Origin: JAIVJM01 sp963816985 | Lineage (GTDB): Bacteria > Acidobacteriota > Blastocatellia > Pyrinomonadales > Pyrinomonadaceae | DNA: 64,000 bases | NCBI GenBank assembly: GCA_963816985.1 | Contig: CAWFMF010000004.1 | Span: 1,488,001-1,552,000, forward strand | Direction of reading: 5' to 3' | The notes under the pieces: model-generated | What the model saw: only the letters and a program-made list of their open reading frames with translations | Databases searched by the model: none | What the model was told of the DNA's origin: nothing | Part shown: positions 52,350 to 60,967 of the stretch, in pieces | How the letters are laid out: each line of letters starts with the position of its first letter | Position numbering within the stretch: the stretch's first letter is position 1 | Program-made: the position numbers and the translations under genes

Positions 52350-53444
52350 TCACCGCCCCGTCGTCGCCTTCTTCTTCGCGTTCGAGTTGGCGTTCTCGGC
52401 CTTCGGCTTGGGCGGGGCCGGGAGGTCGCCGAAGTCTATGAAGCCGCGGCGGGACGAGTCGTCGCGCAGGGCTTCGCGCCCGGCCCAGAGGTCTTCGCCC
52501 GCCTTCGGCTCGCGCGCGCCCTTAATCTGGAAGTTCTCGTCGCCCTTGGTCGTGATGACTATCTCGCCTTGAAAGTCCGTGCGGTAGACGCGCACCTGCG
52601 CGGCCTTGAGGCGGTCGAGCACTTCCTGGCTCGGATGGCCGTAGCGGTTGTCGGCCCCCGCCGAGATGATGGCCGCCTTAAACTCGCCGCGCTTGATGAA
52701 GTTTTCCGAGGACGCGTACTTCGACCCGTGGTGACCGACCTTGAGCACGTCCACCGAGACGTTCGCGCCGTTGCGCAGCATGCGCTCTTCGGTCTGCGCC
52801 TCGGCGTCGCCCGTCAGAAGCATCGAGAACTCGCCGTAGTCCAGACGCGCGACGACCGAGTTGGCGTTCGGCTCGTTGCCGCTCGAACGCAGCTCGTCTT
52901 TCGTGAAGAAGGGCTCGATGGGCGCGAGGACGAGGAGGCGCGCGTTGCCGCCGAGTTCGTAAGTCTGCCCCGGCGCGGCGCGCGTCAGCTCGATATTCTT
53001 CTCGTCAACCGCCTTGAGGAAGTCATCATAGTTCTTCGTCGTGTTCGGCACTCCGCTGTAGAGCACGTGCCCGACGGGGATGGCTTTGATGACTTCATCC
53101 GCCGCGCCGATGTGGTCGGCGTGCGCGTGGGTGGCGACGAAGAGGTCTACGTGGTCAACGCCGTGGCGCTTCAAGGCTTCGATGATGCGCTTGCCGTCGC
53201 CCGGCTCGCCCGCGTCAACGAGGGCGGTCTTCCCGCCCGGCGTGACGATGAGGATGGAATCGCCCTGCCCCACGTCAATCGCCACCACCTTCAACTCCTC
53301 GCCCGACGCCGGAGGAGCCTGCTCCGCCTGCCGCTTCTCCATCCACGGCTTGACGACGAACTTCCACCCCAGAAACCCGCCGACCACGAGCACGACGAAC
53401 AGCGCCGCCAGCGCGCACCCGCATCCGCGTCTACTTTGCGCCAC
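52350..53444 (-). CDS. ComEC/Rec2-like metallo-beta-lactamase-fold hydrolase
   Basis: 364 residues from GTG 53444, with GGAGG upstream. A single membrane or signal segment lies at about 8-30 (CGCALAALFVVLVVGGFLGW). The MBL domain follows, with AIDVGQGDSILIVTPGGKTA, the metal-binding ATHAHADHIGAADE, LLTGDAEAQ and KVGHHGSKYASSENF. This is the soluble-domain part of ComEC, exported or anchored outside the cytoplasm. The C-terminal ~100 residues include a second beta part. The link to DUF3006 suggests a shared role, possibly in nucleic-acid or phosphate handling. Confidence 0.9.
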   Translation of the reverse strand: MAQSRRGCGCALAALFVVLVVGGFLGWKFVVKPWMEKRQAEQAPPASGEELKVVAIDVGQGDSILIVTPGGKTALVDAGEPGDGKRIIEALKRHGVDHVDLFVATHAHADHIGAADEVIKAIPVGHVLYSGVPNTTKNYDDFLKAVDEKNIELTRAAPGQTYELGGNARLLVLAPIEPFFTKDELRSSGNEPNANSVVARLDYGEFSMLLTGDAEAQTEERMLRNGANVSVDVLKVGHHGSKYASSENFIKRGEFKAAIISAGADNRYGHPSQEVLDRLKAAQVRVYRTDFQGEIVITTKGDENFQIKGAREPKAGEDLWAGREALRDDSSRRGFIDFGDLPAPPKPKAENANSNAKKKATTGR

Positions 53445-53466
53445 TCAACAAATCCTCCACAAAAGA

Positions 53467-53544
53467 AGTGATGAATGCGGAATGATGAATGATGAATGAA
53501 GACAAGTTGATTTTATTCATCATTCATCATTCCGCATTCATCAT
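53467..53544. repeat. Heptad fold-back element H
   Basis: Arm words TGATGAA and TGCGGAA (left) with TTCATCA and TTCCGCA (right). The variant TGCGGAA unit sits second in the left run and is mirrored by TTCCGCA in the right arm. The centre is GACAAGTTGATTTTA. Between purF and the MBL-fold gene. Confidence 0.92.
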
Positions 53545-54971
53545 TTAATCCGACGGCACGGGCTCGTGCTCGCGCGCGAACATGGTCTCGGCGTCGCGGG
53601 TGATGCGGGTCGGGTAGCGGCCCGTCCAACAGGCGACGCAGGAGGAGTCAGAGGGGATGCGGCAGGCTTCGAGCATCCCTTCGAGCGAGAGGTAGCCGAG
53701 CGAGTCGGCCTCGATGAAACGCCGTATCTCCTCGGTCGTCATCTGCGCGGCGATGAGGTCGCTCTTGTTCGGCGTGTCCACGCCGTAGTAGCAGGGGCTC
53801 ACGGTCGGCGGGCAACTGATTCGGAGGTGAACTTCGGTCGCCCCGGCCTCGCGCACCATGTGGACGATCTTCTTCGAGGTCGTGCCGCGCACGATGGAGT
53901 CGTCAATGAGGACGACGCGCTTGCCGCGAATGAGGTCGCGCACCGGGTTCAGTTTGACGCGCACGCCGAAGGAGCGGATGGACTGCTTGGGCTCGATGAA
54001 GGTGCGACCGACGTAGTGGTTGCGCACGAGGCCCTGCCGGAAGTTGATGCCGCTCTCGGCGGCGTAGCCGATGGAGGCGGCGACGCCCGAATCTGGGACG
54101 GGGACGACCAAGTCCGCGTCCGCCGGGTGCTCGACGGCCAAACGCTTGCCCATCCGGTGGCGCGACTCGTTGACCGAGCGACCGTAGATGAGCGAGTCGG
54201 GCCGCGCGAAGTAGACGTGCTCGAAGATGCAGAGCGAGTGCTGGCGCGGCGGCAGAGGGAAAGATGATTCGAGCCCCTCGCGCGTGATGACGATCATCTC
54301 GCCGGGCTCCACGTCGCGGACGTACTCGGCGTCAATGAGGTCGAAGGCGCACGTCTCGGAGGCGACGGCCCAAGCGTCGCCGAGACGGCCCAAAGCGAGC
54401 GGGCGGAAGCCGCGCGGGTCGCGGATGGCGATGAGCGAGTCGGGCGTGAGGAAGAGCATCGAGAACGCGCCTTCGGTCTCGCAGAGGACTTCGGGGATGG
54501 CCTCGACGGCGCGCGAGGCGCGCGAGTGCGCGATGCCGTGGAGCACGACTTCCGTGTCCGAGGTCGAAGTGAAAATCGCGCCCGCCGCTTCCAAACGGTG
54601 TCGCTCCTCGGTGGCGAAGGGGAGGTTGCCGTTGTGGCAGACGGCGATCTGCCCGTGTCGTCCCTTGACGAGGAAGGGCTGCGCCTCGCGGATGGAGACT
54701 TCACCGGCGGTCGAGTAGCGCGTGTGGCCGATGGCGCTCGCGCCGGGCAGTCGGTTTAAGAGTCTCCTCGTCGAAGACTTCGGAGACGAGACCCATCGCG
54801 CGCTCGGAGCGCAGTTGCGCGCCGTCCGAGGCGACGATGCCGCACGATTCCTTGCCCGCGGTGCTGCAACTGGTAGAGACCGAGGTACGTGAGGCGCGCG
54901 GCCTCCGCGTGACCGAAGATGCCGAACACGCCGCACTCGTCTCGAAAACCGTCCCTCAACGTTTCGCCCAC
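53545..54971 (-). pseudogene. purF: Amidophosphoribosyltransferase with two one-base frameshifts
   Basis: The first step of purine synthesis. From ATG 54971 the frame gives ECGVFGIFGHAEAARLTYLG with the N-terminal Cys nucleophile of the glutaminase site (after propeptide removal), then breaks at about 54860 (extra G in CAAGGAA). The middle frame reads CGIVASDGAQLRSERAMGLV and breaks again at about 54762 (extra A in CTTAAACC). The remaining ~405 residues are intact: GHTRYSTAGEVS, then the PRPP-binding VVLIDDSIVRGTTS. Removing both extra bases gives a 474-residue protein. Assembly error is the simplest explanation. Confidence 0.9.
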
Positions 54972-55050
54972 TTTAGTTGTCCATCAAAAAATTGCCGGGA
55001 AGAATTGAAGAGCCATTGTAACACTCGCCGCCGCCGTTGGAGAATTAACG

Positions 55051-55143
55051 GAAAGTCAGAAGTCAGAACGCTGAACGCTGAACTGAAGAGCAAAGAGGTC
55101 TTGTCTTTCAGTTCATCGTTCATCGTTCTGACTTCTGACTTTC
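55051..55143. repeat. Heptad fold-back element I
   Basis: The arms pair almost perfectly (about 33 of 35 positions): AAGTCAG and AACGCTG on the left, TTCATCG and TTCTGAC on the right. The centre includes GGTCTTGTCTTT. It lies between divergent purF and the glutaredoxin gene. Confidence 0.92.
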
Positions 55144-55215
55144 TTCCGGTCGGGCTTCCGCCTATTGAGCATGTTATGATGTCCGGCAAATCTTCGGGCA
55201 AAAGAGGTAACAACA

Positions 55216-55473
55216 GTGTCCGTGTTAGGTGTGAAAGTTTACGGGGCCGATTGGTGCCCCGACACGCGGCGCACGCTCGATGCGCTCGACAAGCTCGGCG
55301 TGACGTATGACTACATCAACGTCGAGCAGGACGAGGCGGCTTCGTCTTGGGTCAAGGAGCATAACGACGGCAAGGAGATTAAGCCGACGCTCGACGTCGC
55401 CGGGCAAATTCTCTCCGCGCCGACCGAGCGCGAGCTGACGAGCACGCTCCGCGAGAGAGGGCTCATGGCTTAA
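55216..55473 (+). CDS. Glutaredoxin-family protein with CPDT motif
   Basis: 85 residues from GTG 55216, with AAAGAGGT 5-12 bases upstream. Thioredoxin fold: VKVYGADWCPDTRRTLDALD gives the active site CPDT, a monothiol-like or mycoredoxin-type variant (the second Cys is absent), and KPTLDVAGQI holds the cis-Pro. It may reduce mixed disulfides or serve in Fe-S or stress defence. It heads the plus-strand run toward the cytochrome. The C-terminus ERGLMA is copied 458 bases further downstream. Confidence 0.88.
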   Translation: MSVLGVKVYGADWCPDTRRTLDALDKLGVTYDYINVEQDEAASSWVKEHNDGKEIKPTLDVAGQILSAPTERELTSTLRERGLMA

Positions 55474-55560
55474 AAGCCGTGAACCGTAAACCGTGACAGG
55501 TGACAGGAGAAAGACAGTCCTTACTTGTCACGGTTTACGGTTCACGGTTGACGGCTTTTA
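55472..55560. repeat. Heptad fold-back element J
   Basis: ACCGTGA/CAGGTGA on the left, CTTGTCAC, GGTTTAC and GGTTGAC on the right; ends AAAAGCCG and CGGCTTTT. Between glutaredoxin and cytochrome c genes. Confidence 0.92.
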
Positions 55561-55572
55561 AGGAGTGTTGAG

Positions 55573-55941
55573 ATGAAGAGCAACGGGCCGCGCGCGGCGG
55601 GCGTCGCCGTGGCGCTCATGTGCTTCGCCGTCGTGCTCGCGGGCGGAGGGCCGACGACGGCGGAGACGGCGGGGCGACAGTCGGGCGGCGGCGACGCGCA
55701 GGCGATCTACGCCAAACACTGCGCGAAGTGTCACGGCAAGGACGGGCGGGCGAAGACCTTCAAGGCCAAGTTCAACAAGGCGCGCGACCTGACCGATGCG
55801 CGGTGGCAGGAGCACGTGACCGACGAACGCATCTTCAACTCGATCATGCAGGGGGGCGACAAGATGCCTTCCTTCAAAAAGAAGCTCTCCGTCGCGCAGG
55901 TCGAATCGTTGGTCACTCTCGTTCGCGGCTTGAAGCAGTGA
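55573..55941 (+). CDS. Class I c-type cytochrome
   Basis: 122 residues. Signal peptide about 1-32 (cleavage near TAETA), then one haem-binding CAKCH at about residues 52-56. The likely haem Met ligand is in GGDKMPSFKKKLS. It is a small periplasmic electron carrier, or membrane-tethered if uncleaved. A ribosome-binding site AAGGAG lies upstream of ATG 55573. The neighbours give no clear partner. Confidence 0.93.
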   Translation: MKSNGPRAAGVAVALMCFAVVLAGGGPTTAETAGRQSGGGDAQAIYAKHCAKCHGKDGRAKTFKAKFNKARDLTDARWQEHVTDERIFNSIMQGGDKMPSFKKKLSVAQVESLVTLVRGLKQ

Positions 55942-55954
55942 GGGCTCATGGCAT

Positions 55955-56037
55955 AAGAGACGTGAGTCGTGAATCGTCAATCGTAAAAGACAGGTTCTTA
56001 CTATTCACGATTGACGATTGATGATTGACGGCTTTTT
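55955..56037. repeat. Heptad fold-back element K
   Basis: TCGTGA/TCGTCA units on the left, GATTGAC units on the right, and the same outer end GACGGCTTTT as J. The centre is AAAGACAGGTTCTTA. Bases 55940-55965 match 23 of 26 bases of 55457-55482 at the glutaredoxin gene end and element J, showing the two are duplicates. Confidence 0.92.
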
Positions 56038-56055
56038 GCGGCTTCCAGAGTTCAG

Positions 56056-56559
56056 GTGAACAGCAGACAGGCTTCCGAACACCGTCGCCTTTCCGTCCTC
56101 CTCCGCGTCGCGCTCGTCGCGGGGCTCTTCGCCGCCGCGTGGAGCGTCTACCGCAGCCTCCCGGCGCGAGACGGCGCGACGGGCGAAGGAGGGCAGGGCG
56201 CGACCGCGCTCCGCATCGTGCTGCGGCGACCGCCCGACGAGGCGGCGCTGAGAGTCCCCGTGCAGCTCTACTCCATCAACATGACGGCGGCGCGCAGCGA
56301 GTTCGACTCCGAGAAACGCCCCGGCGTGCGCTTCGAGGACTTCGCGATGCGGCTCATGGGCGACCGCCGCCCCGTCACCGCCGAGCTTGACGAGCACGGC
56401 GAAGCAATCGTCGTCGTCACGCCCGGCAGGTGGTGGGTGCACGCCACGCTCGAAGGCACGCGCGAACTCACCTGGCGTCTGCCCGTCAACGCTTCGGGCC
56501 GCGAGAAGACCGTCGAACTCACGCCGGAGAACGCCTACACGCGGGCGAAAAGATTCTGA
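56056..56559 (+). CDS. Hypothetical protein with N-terminal membrane anchor
   Basis: 167 residues from GTG 56056. One hydrophobic segment lies near residues 13-32 (LSVLLRVALVAGLFAAAWSV). The rest is hydrophilic, mostly beta-prone, with ELDEHGEAIVVVTPGRWWVH. No family was recognised. The predicted topology is a periplasm-facing domain tethered to the inner membrane. It lies between elements K and L. Confidence 0.65.
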   Translation: MNSRQASEHRRLSVLLRVALVAGLFAAAWSVYRSLPARDGATGEGGQGATALRIVLRRPPDEAALRVPVQLYSINMTAARSEFDSEKRPGVRFEDFAMRLMGDRRPVTAELDEHGEAIVVVTPGRWWVHATLEGTRELTWRLPVNASGREKTVELTPENAYTRAKRF

Positions 56560-56563
56560 AAGC

Positions 56564-56663
56564 AGTGATGAGTGATGAGAGATGAGTGATAAGAAAAGAC
56601 CCGCCTTCCTTCTTATCACTCATCACTCATCACTCATCACTTATCACTTATCACTTATCTCTC
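56564..56663. repeat. Heptad fold-back element L
   Basis: AGTGATG units on the left, TCATCAC/TTATCAC units on the right (seven copies). The right run ends TCATGAA, and its ATG is the start codon of the next gene. The centre is AAAAGACCCGCCTTCCTTC. Confidence 0.92.
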
Positions 56664-57632
56664 ATGAAAGCCCTGCGGTTCGAGAACAATTCGTTGAGCC
56701 TGTCGGAGGTCGCCGCACCCACGCGCGGGGACGAGGCGTTGGTGCGCGTGCTCGTGGCCGGGGTCTGCAACACAGACCTTGAGATTGTGCGCGGGTACGC
56801 GGGCTTCGAGGGGACGCTCGGCCACGAGTTTGTGGGCGTGGTGGAGAGCGCGCCGGGCGACGAATCTTTGGAAGGCAAGCGCGTCGTCGGGGAGATTAAC
56901 GCGGGGTGCGGCCTCTGCGAGCTGTGCCGCGCGGGCGACCCGCGCCACTGCCCGCGCCGGACGGTGCTCGGCATCGTCGGTCGCGACGGCGCGTTCGCGG
57001 AGTTCCTCCGGCTGCCCGCGTCGAACCTCCTCGTCGTGCCCGACGAAATCCCGGACGAGCGCGCCGTCTTCACCGAGCCTCTGGCCGCCGCCTGCGGCAT
57101 CACGGAGCGCGTGAGGATTGACGAAGGGATGAGCATCGCCGTCGTCGGCGACGGCAAACTCGGACTGCTCTGCGCGCAGGCGCTCAAGGCTTTGACGGGC
57201 GCGCGCGTGACGCTCGTCGGCAAGCATCAATCGAAACTCGACATCGCCGCAGGGCGCGGCGTCGAGACCGTGACGGTCAAGGACTTGCCGGGTTCATTCA
57301 AACGTTCCTTCGACGTGGCGGTCGAGGCTTCGGGTTCGGAGTCCGGCTTCGCGACGGCGCTCTCGCTGCTGCGCCCGCGCGGCACGCTCGTCCTGAAATC
57401 AACTTTCCACGGCGCGACAGAATTTAACGCCGCGCCCGTCGTCGTGGACGAAATCAGCATCGTCGGCTCGCGCTGCGGTCGCTTTGGCCCCGCGCTCGAA
57501 CTGCTCCGCCGCGACGCCGTGGAAGTCGCCGGGATGATTCACGCCGAATTCCCGCTCGCCGAAGGCGTCCGCGCCCTCGAACATGCCGCCTCCGCCGGGG
57601 TGCTGAAAGTGTTGTTGAGGATAAGCGATTAG
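56664..57632 (+). CDS. Zinc-dependent alcohol dehydrogenase, MDR family
   Basis: 322 residues from ATG 56664 (MKALRFENNSLS); a longer frame upstream is made of repeat DNA. Catalytic and structural zinc patterns are GTLGHEFVGVVE and GCGLCELCRAGDPRHC, and the NAD-binding VVGDGKLGLLCAQ follows. The MDR dehydrogenase or reductase substrate is unknown. No ribosome-binding site is apparent; the start codon sits in the last heptamer of element L. Confidence 0.9.
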   Translation: MKALRFENNSLSLSEVAAPTRGDEALVRVLVAGVCNTDLEIVRGYAGFEGTLGHEFVGVVESAPGDESLEGKRVVGEINAGCGLCELCRAGDPRHCPRRTVLGIVGRDGAFAEFLRLPASNLLVVPDEIPDERAVFTEPLAAACGITERVRIDEGMSIAVVGDGKLGLLCAQALKALTGARVTLVGKHQSKLDIAAGRGVETVTVKDLPGSFKRSFDVAVEASGSESGFATALSLLRPRGTLVLKSTFHGATEFNAAPVVVDEISIVGSRCGRFGPALELLRRDAVEVAGMIHAEFPLAEGVRALEHAASAGVLKVLLRISD

Positions 57633-57737
57633 CTGTTAGCTCTTAGCTTTCAGCTTCTTGTTTCTCACGAAGGCTAAACGGCTTCGACGAAGAAGACACA
57701 ACGCCGATTCAAATTTTAGCTAACAGCTAACAGCTTT
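57624..57737. repeat. Heptad fold-back element M
   Basis: AGCTGTT, AGCTCTT and AGCTTTC units on the left, AGCTAAC units on the right. The centre is much longer (about 57 bases) than in other elements, and the shared core is only partly recognisable. Between the dehydrogenase and EamA genes. Confidence 0.85.
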
Positions 57738-57743
57738 CCTCCC

Positions 57744-58721
57744 ATGCGCCTGAACTCAGACCTGCGAGCCGACGGGGCGATTCTGCTGACGACGCTCATC
57801 TGGGGCTCGACCTTCGTCGTCGCGAGCGACATCCTCGGACACTGGCCGCCGCTCGCGTATCTCGCCCTGCGGATGGGACTCGCGGCGCTGGTGCTGGTCG
57901 CGCTCTTTCCCCGCCGCGTGGCGAGCGCGGGCCGCGCCGTGTGGCGCGCGGGCGCGACGCTCGGACTGCTGATGGGCGTCGGCTTCGTCGGGCAGACCGT
58001 CGGGCTGCTCTACACGACGCCCTCGAAGTCGGCCTTCATCACGGGACTGACGACGCCGCTCGTGCCCTTCGTCGCCTATGCGCTGTTGCGCGCGCGACCG
58101 GGCAAAGAGAACTTAATCGGCGTCGTGCTGGCTTCCGTCGGCGGCGCTCTCATCCTCGCGCCCGCCGGGGCCGAGGGAGTCAACACGGGCGACCTCGTGA
58201 CGCTCTGCATGACCGCGCTCTTCGCCACGCACATCACCCTGATGAGCGTCTACGCGCGACATCACGACGTGATGCAGTTGAGCATCTTGCAGGTCGTCTT
58301 CATCGCCGTCTTGATCGGCTCGGCGTGGCTCGCGGTGTGGGTCTGCGGCGCGGTCTTCGGCCCCGCGCAGTTGCCCTCGGCGCTCGCGCGCGAGTTGGAG
58401 CCGCTCGTGTGGGACGCGCGCCTCGCCGGGCAACTCATCTACCTCTCGCTCGTCGCCACGGTCGCCACCTTCCTCCTCTGGACGTGGGGGCAGGCGCGGA
58501 TGCCCGCCACACACGCCGCCATCATCTTCAGCCTCGAACCCGTCTTCGCCACACTCTTTGCCGTCGCCGTGCGCGGCCCCGCACAATGGCCCGGCGGTCG
58601 CGCCAACGCGGGCGCGCTGCTCGTCCTCGCGGGCGTCATCGTCTCGGAACTGCGTTGGGGAGAACAAAGGAACTCCGAAGGCGGGAAGCGGAGCAACGCG
58701 GACGACCGGCTCGGCGGTTAG
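57744..58721 (+). CDS. EamA/DMT family transporter
   Basis: 325 residues. About ten hydrophobic segments make two EamA repeats (for example ILLTTLIWGSTFVVASDILG and LIYLSLVATVATFLLWTWG, with TPSKSAFITGLTTPLVPFV between). It is an inner-membrane exporter or importer of small metabolites; the substrate cannot be told. Its last bases overlap the toxin remnant on the other strand. The charged C-terminal tail is short. Confidence 0.92.
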   Translation: MRLNSDLRADGAILLTTLIWGSTFVVASDILGHWPPLAYLALRMGLAALVLVALFPRRVASAGRAVWRAGATLGLLMGVGFVGQTVGLLYTTPSKSAFITGLTTPLVPFVAYALLRARPGKENLIGVVLASVGGALILAPAGAEGVNTGDLVTLCMTALFATHITLMSVYARHHDVMQLSILQVVFIAVLIGSAWLAVWVCGAVFGPAQLPSALARELEPLVWDARLAGQLIYLSLVATVATFLLWTWGQARMPATHAAIIFSLEPVFATLFAVAVRGPAQWPGGRANAGALLVLAGVIVSELRWGEQRNSEGGKRSNADDRLGG

Positions 58722-58801
58722 TCCGACTCTGAAGACAAACGTTTGAGGAATGCTTCGGGTTTAAGTACGGAGATGTTTCGGAAGGGGTTGAGAATCAGCA
58801 T
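58718..58801 (-). pseudogene. C-terminal remnant of a PIN-family toxin
   Basis: A 27-codon frame (ATG 58801 to TAA 58718), LNPFRNISVLKPEAFLKRL, resembles only the very end of PIN-type toxins (pattern ..xxVLxPEEFLxxL). It directly follows the antitoxin gene, whose stop overlaps an ATG (ATGA) as expected for the lost toxin start. The ~110 N-terminal residues with the catalytic acids are missing. A toxin deleted from its pair is the best reading. Confidence 0.65.
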
Positions 58802-58804
58802 AGG

Positions 58805-59035
58805 TCATTCCGCCTCAAGGATGGAGTCGAGGGTTTCCGGCGTGAGGCCCCTGCTCCGAGCCCTTTCGCTCAACTCGTCCATCGTCTGCTTCAGCGAAGC
58901 GGAGTCAGACTTCACGAACTCTTTGACCCACACGCCGAGCAGGACTTGGAGTTTTTCCCGCTCCTCGCCCGACGCGCCTTCAAAGATTCGAGCGACCTCG
59001 GATTCGACTTGTAAAGTGATGGTTTCGGTTGACAT
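58805..59035 (-). CDS. Putative antitoxin (VapB-like), toxin missing
   Basis: 76 residues from ATG 59035. STETITLQVESEVARIFEGA and the end SRGLTPETLDSILEAE resemble antitoxins paired with PIN-family toxins, which carry ITxxVxxEVAxxFxxA near the start and GxTPExLxxxLxxE at the end. Only a toxin C-terminal remnant remains downstream. It may persist as a regulator or anti-addiction protein, or be decaying. Confidence 0.72.
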   Translation of the reverse strand: MSTETITLQVESEVARIFEGASGEEREKLQVLLGVWVKEFVKSDSASLKQTMDELSERARSRGLTPETLDSILEAE

Positions 59036-59362
59036 CAACAGCGCCTCCCAATGCGCGGCATCAGTGTAGCAAGGGCAGCGGAAGGACGCCAGAAAAGCGG
59101 CAGGCGGCAGGGAGGGCGCGGTAAAATTCGCCGTCTCGAATCTGAAGTCGCCCCGACCGCACACTGCACAATCTTTTCCGTCCCCTATCTTCTTTGCGGC
59201 GCGTTGCGGGTTTAGTTATACTCAGGGCTCGCCCCTGTGCTTCCAGAGCCCTCGTCCGACGCACAGACCAAGGCGGCGCGCGCCGAGCCGAGCCCGAAGG
59301 CTTCGACGACCCGCGCCGCGTGTCCTTCCAAGGCTCCTTTGAAGTTGAAGGTGGTAAGCCCT
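59036..59362. other. Intergenic region upstream of the HtrA gene
   Basis: 327 bases between the antitoxin gene (minus) and the HtrA gene (plus). It lacks a heptad element, unlike most gaps here. A candidate sigma-70 promoter for the plus-strand gene lies at 59194-59222. Confidence 0.55.
59194..59222 (+). promoter_or_regulatory. Candidate promoter for the HtrA gene
   Basis: -35 TTGCGG (59194-59199), 17-base spacer, -10 TATACT (59217-59222), about 141 bases before ATG 59363. Confidence 0.4.
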
Positions 59363-60964
59363 ATGTTGCAAATCCCTAAGGGTCAGACGACGGAAGCCGA
59401 GCGCGCCATCCTCCGCAAGCTGCGCTCGTGGATCGCGGCGCTGGCCGTGGCGTGCCTGTTGGTCGGCGTCGGCATCGGCGCGGTGATGACGGACTTGCGG
59501 CGCGTCATCGCCCTCGAAGACCCGCAGCCGCCGAGCGCCGCGCAAATCGCGCGCGCCCCCGAAGCGCTCTCCGCCTCCTTCGCCGAAATCGCGCGCCGCG
59601 TCGAGCCGGCGGTCGTCAACATTGACACCGTCTCAGCCGCCCCGCAGGTCGCCGAGAAGGGCACTGATGGCGACGACGAAGAGGACTCCGAGGGCGGCGA
59701 TAACCCTCTGCTCGACATGCTCCGCCGCCACGCGCGCCGCCCGACGAAGGGCGTCGGGAGCGGCTTCATCATTGACCCGAAGGGGCTCATCCTCACCAAC
59801 TACCACGTCGTCGAGAACATGACGAGCATCATGATTAAGCTCCAGTCGGGCGAGACGCTGCGCGGCGCGGTCGTCGGCTTCGACGAGGAGACAGACCTCG
59901 CCGTCATCCGCGTTAAGCCGACGCGCGACCTCCCGACGGTCAACCTCGGCAACTCAGACGACGTGCAGGTCGGCGACTGGGTGCTCGCCGTCGGCTCGCC
60001 CTTCGGCCTTGAGCAGACCGTGACCGCCGGCATCATCTCCACGAAGGAGCGGCAGACCGACCTCGGCGCGAGCTTCCGCCGCTTCATCCAGACCGACGCG
60101 GCGATTAACCGCGGCAACTCCGGCGGCCCGCTCGTCAACATGCGCGGCGAGGTCATCGGCGTCAACTCGCAGATCGCCACCTCGACCGGCGACTACAACG
60201 GCATCGGCTTCGCCCTCCCGTCGAACATCGCCTCGACCGTCTTCCGCTCCATCACCTCCGAAGGCAAGGTGCGGCGCGGCTACCTCGGCGTCTATCTCGA
60301 TCAGGTGCGCGCCGAGTTCGCGCGCGTCTACGGGCTGCCCGACGCGAAGGGGGCAATCGTCCGCGACATGGCCGCCGAGGCCGGGCCGGCGGCGAAGGCC
60401 GGGTTGCAGACCAACGACATCATCGTCGAGTTCAACGACGAGCAGATTACCAGCGCGCAGGACTTGATTAACCGCGTCGCCTCGACGCCCGTCGGGCAGA
60501 CCATCCGCCTCGGCTACCTCCGCGAGGTCAACAACAAGCTCGAACGCCGGACGGCGAGCGTGACGGTCGGCGAGCGCCCGTCGAACACGAGGCCGAACGC
60601 CGAGCGCGACCCCGAAGAGAAGCCGGAGACGGTCAAGCCGGGCGCGAAGGAGCAGTCCAAAAACGAACGGCCCGCGCTCGGCCTCAAGGTCAGCGACCTG
60701 ACGCCGCAGATCGCCAACGAGCGGAACCTCAAGGGCCTGCGCGGCGTCGTCGTGCAGGACGTCGAGCAGGCGAGTCTGGCCGCCGACGCCGGGCTCTCGA
60801 AGTACAACGTCATCCAGCGCGTCAACCGCACGCCCGTCGCCTCGCTCGAAGAGTTCGAGCGCATCATCAACGCGCTCAAGCCCGGCGACCCCGTCGTCAT
60901 GCACGTCTCGCGCTACAACGGCGAGCGCATCACGCAGTCCATCGTGCAGTTCACATTCCAGTAA
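59363..60964 (+). CDS. degP: HtrA/DegP-type periplasmic serine protease
   Basis: 533 residues from ATG 59363 (MLQIPKGQTTEAER); the longer frame from 59237 looks non-conserved. A membrane anchor lies at about 25-45, then a Glu-rich linker. The trypsin-like domain has catalytic His in NYHVVENM, Asp in EETDLAVIR and Ser in RGNSGGPL. Two PDZ domains follow (LQTNDIIVEFNDEQITSAQ and LAADAGLSKYNVIQRVNR). It degrades misfolded proteins in the periplasm. The gene sits alone between two gaps. Confidence 0.95.
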   Translation: MLQIPKGQTTEAERAILRKLRSWIAALAVACLLVGVGIGAVMTDLRRVIALEDPQPPSAAQIARAPEALSASFAEIARRVEPAVVNIDTVSAAPQVAEKGTDGDDEEDSEGGDNPLLDMLRRHARRPTKGVGSGFIIDPKGLILTNYHVVENMTSIMIKLQSGETLRGAVVGFDEETDLAVIRVKPTRDLPTVNLGNSDDVQVGDWVLAVGSPFGLEQTVTAGIISTKERQTDLGASFRRFIQTDAAINRGNSGGPLVNMRGEVIGVNSQIATSTGDYNGIGFALPSNIASTVFRSITSEGKVRRGYLGVYLDQVRAEFARVYGLPDAKGAIVRDMAAEAGPAAKAGLQTNDIIVEFNDEQITSAQDLINRVASTPVGQTIRLGYLREVNNKLERRTASVTVGERPSNTRPNAERDPEEKPETVKPGAKEQSKNERPALGLKVSDLTPQIANERNLKGLRGVVVQDVEQASLAADAGLSKYNVIQRVNRTPVASLEEFERIINALKPGDPVVMHVSRYNGERITQSIVQFTFQ

Positions 60965-60967
60965 CCG

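Noticed and set aside
57603..57740. Element M as an ordinary terminator
   Set aside because: The arms fit the heptad pattern, and no T-run follows the stem in either direction.
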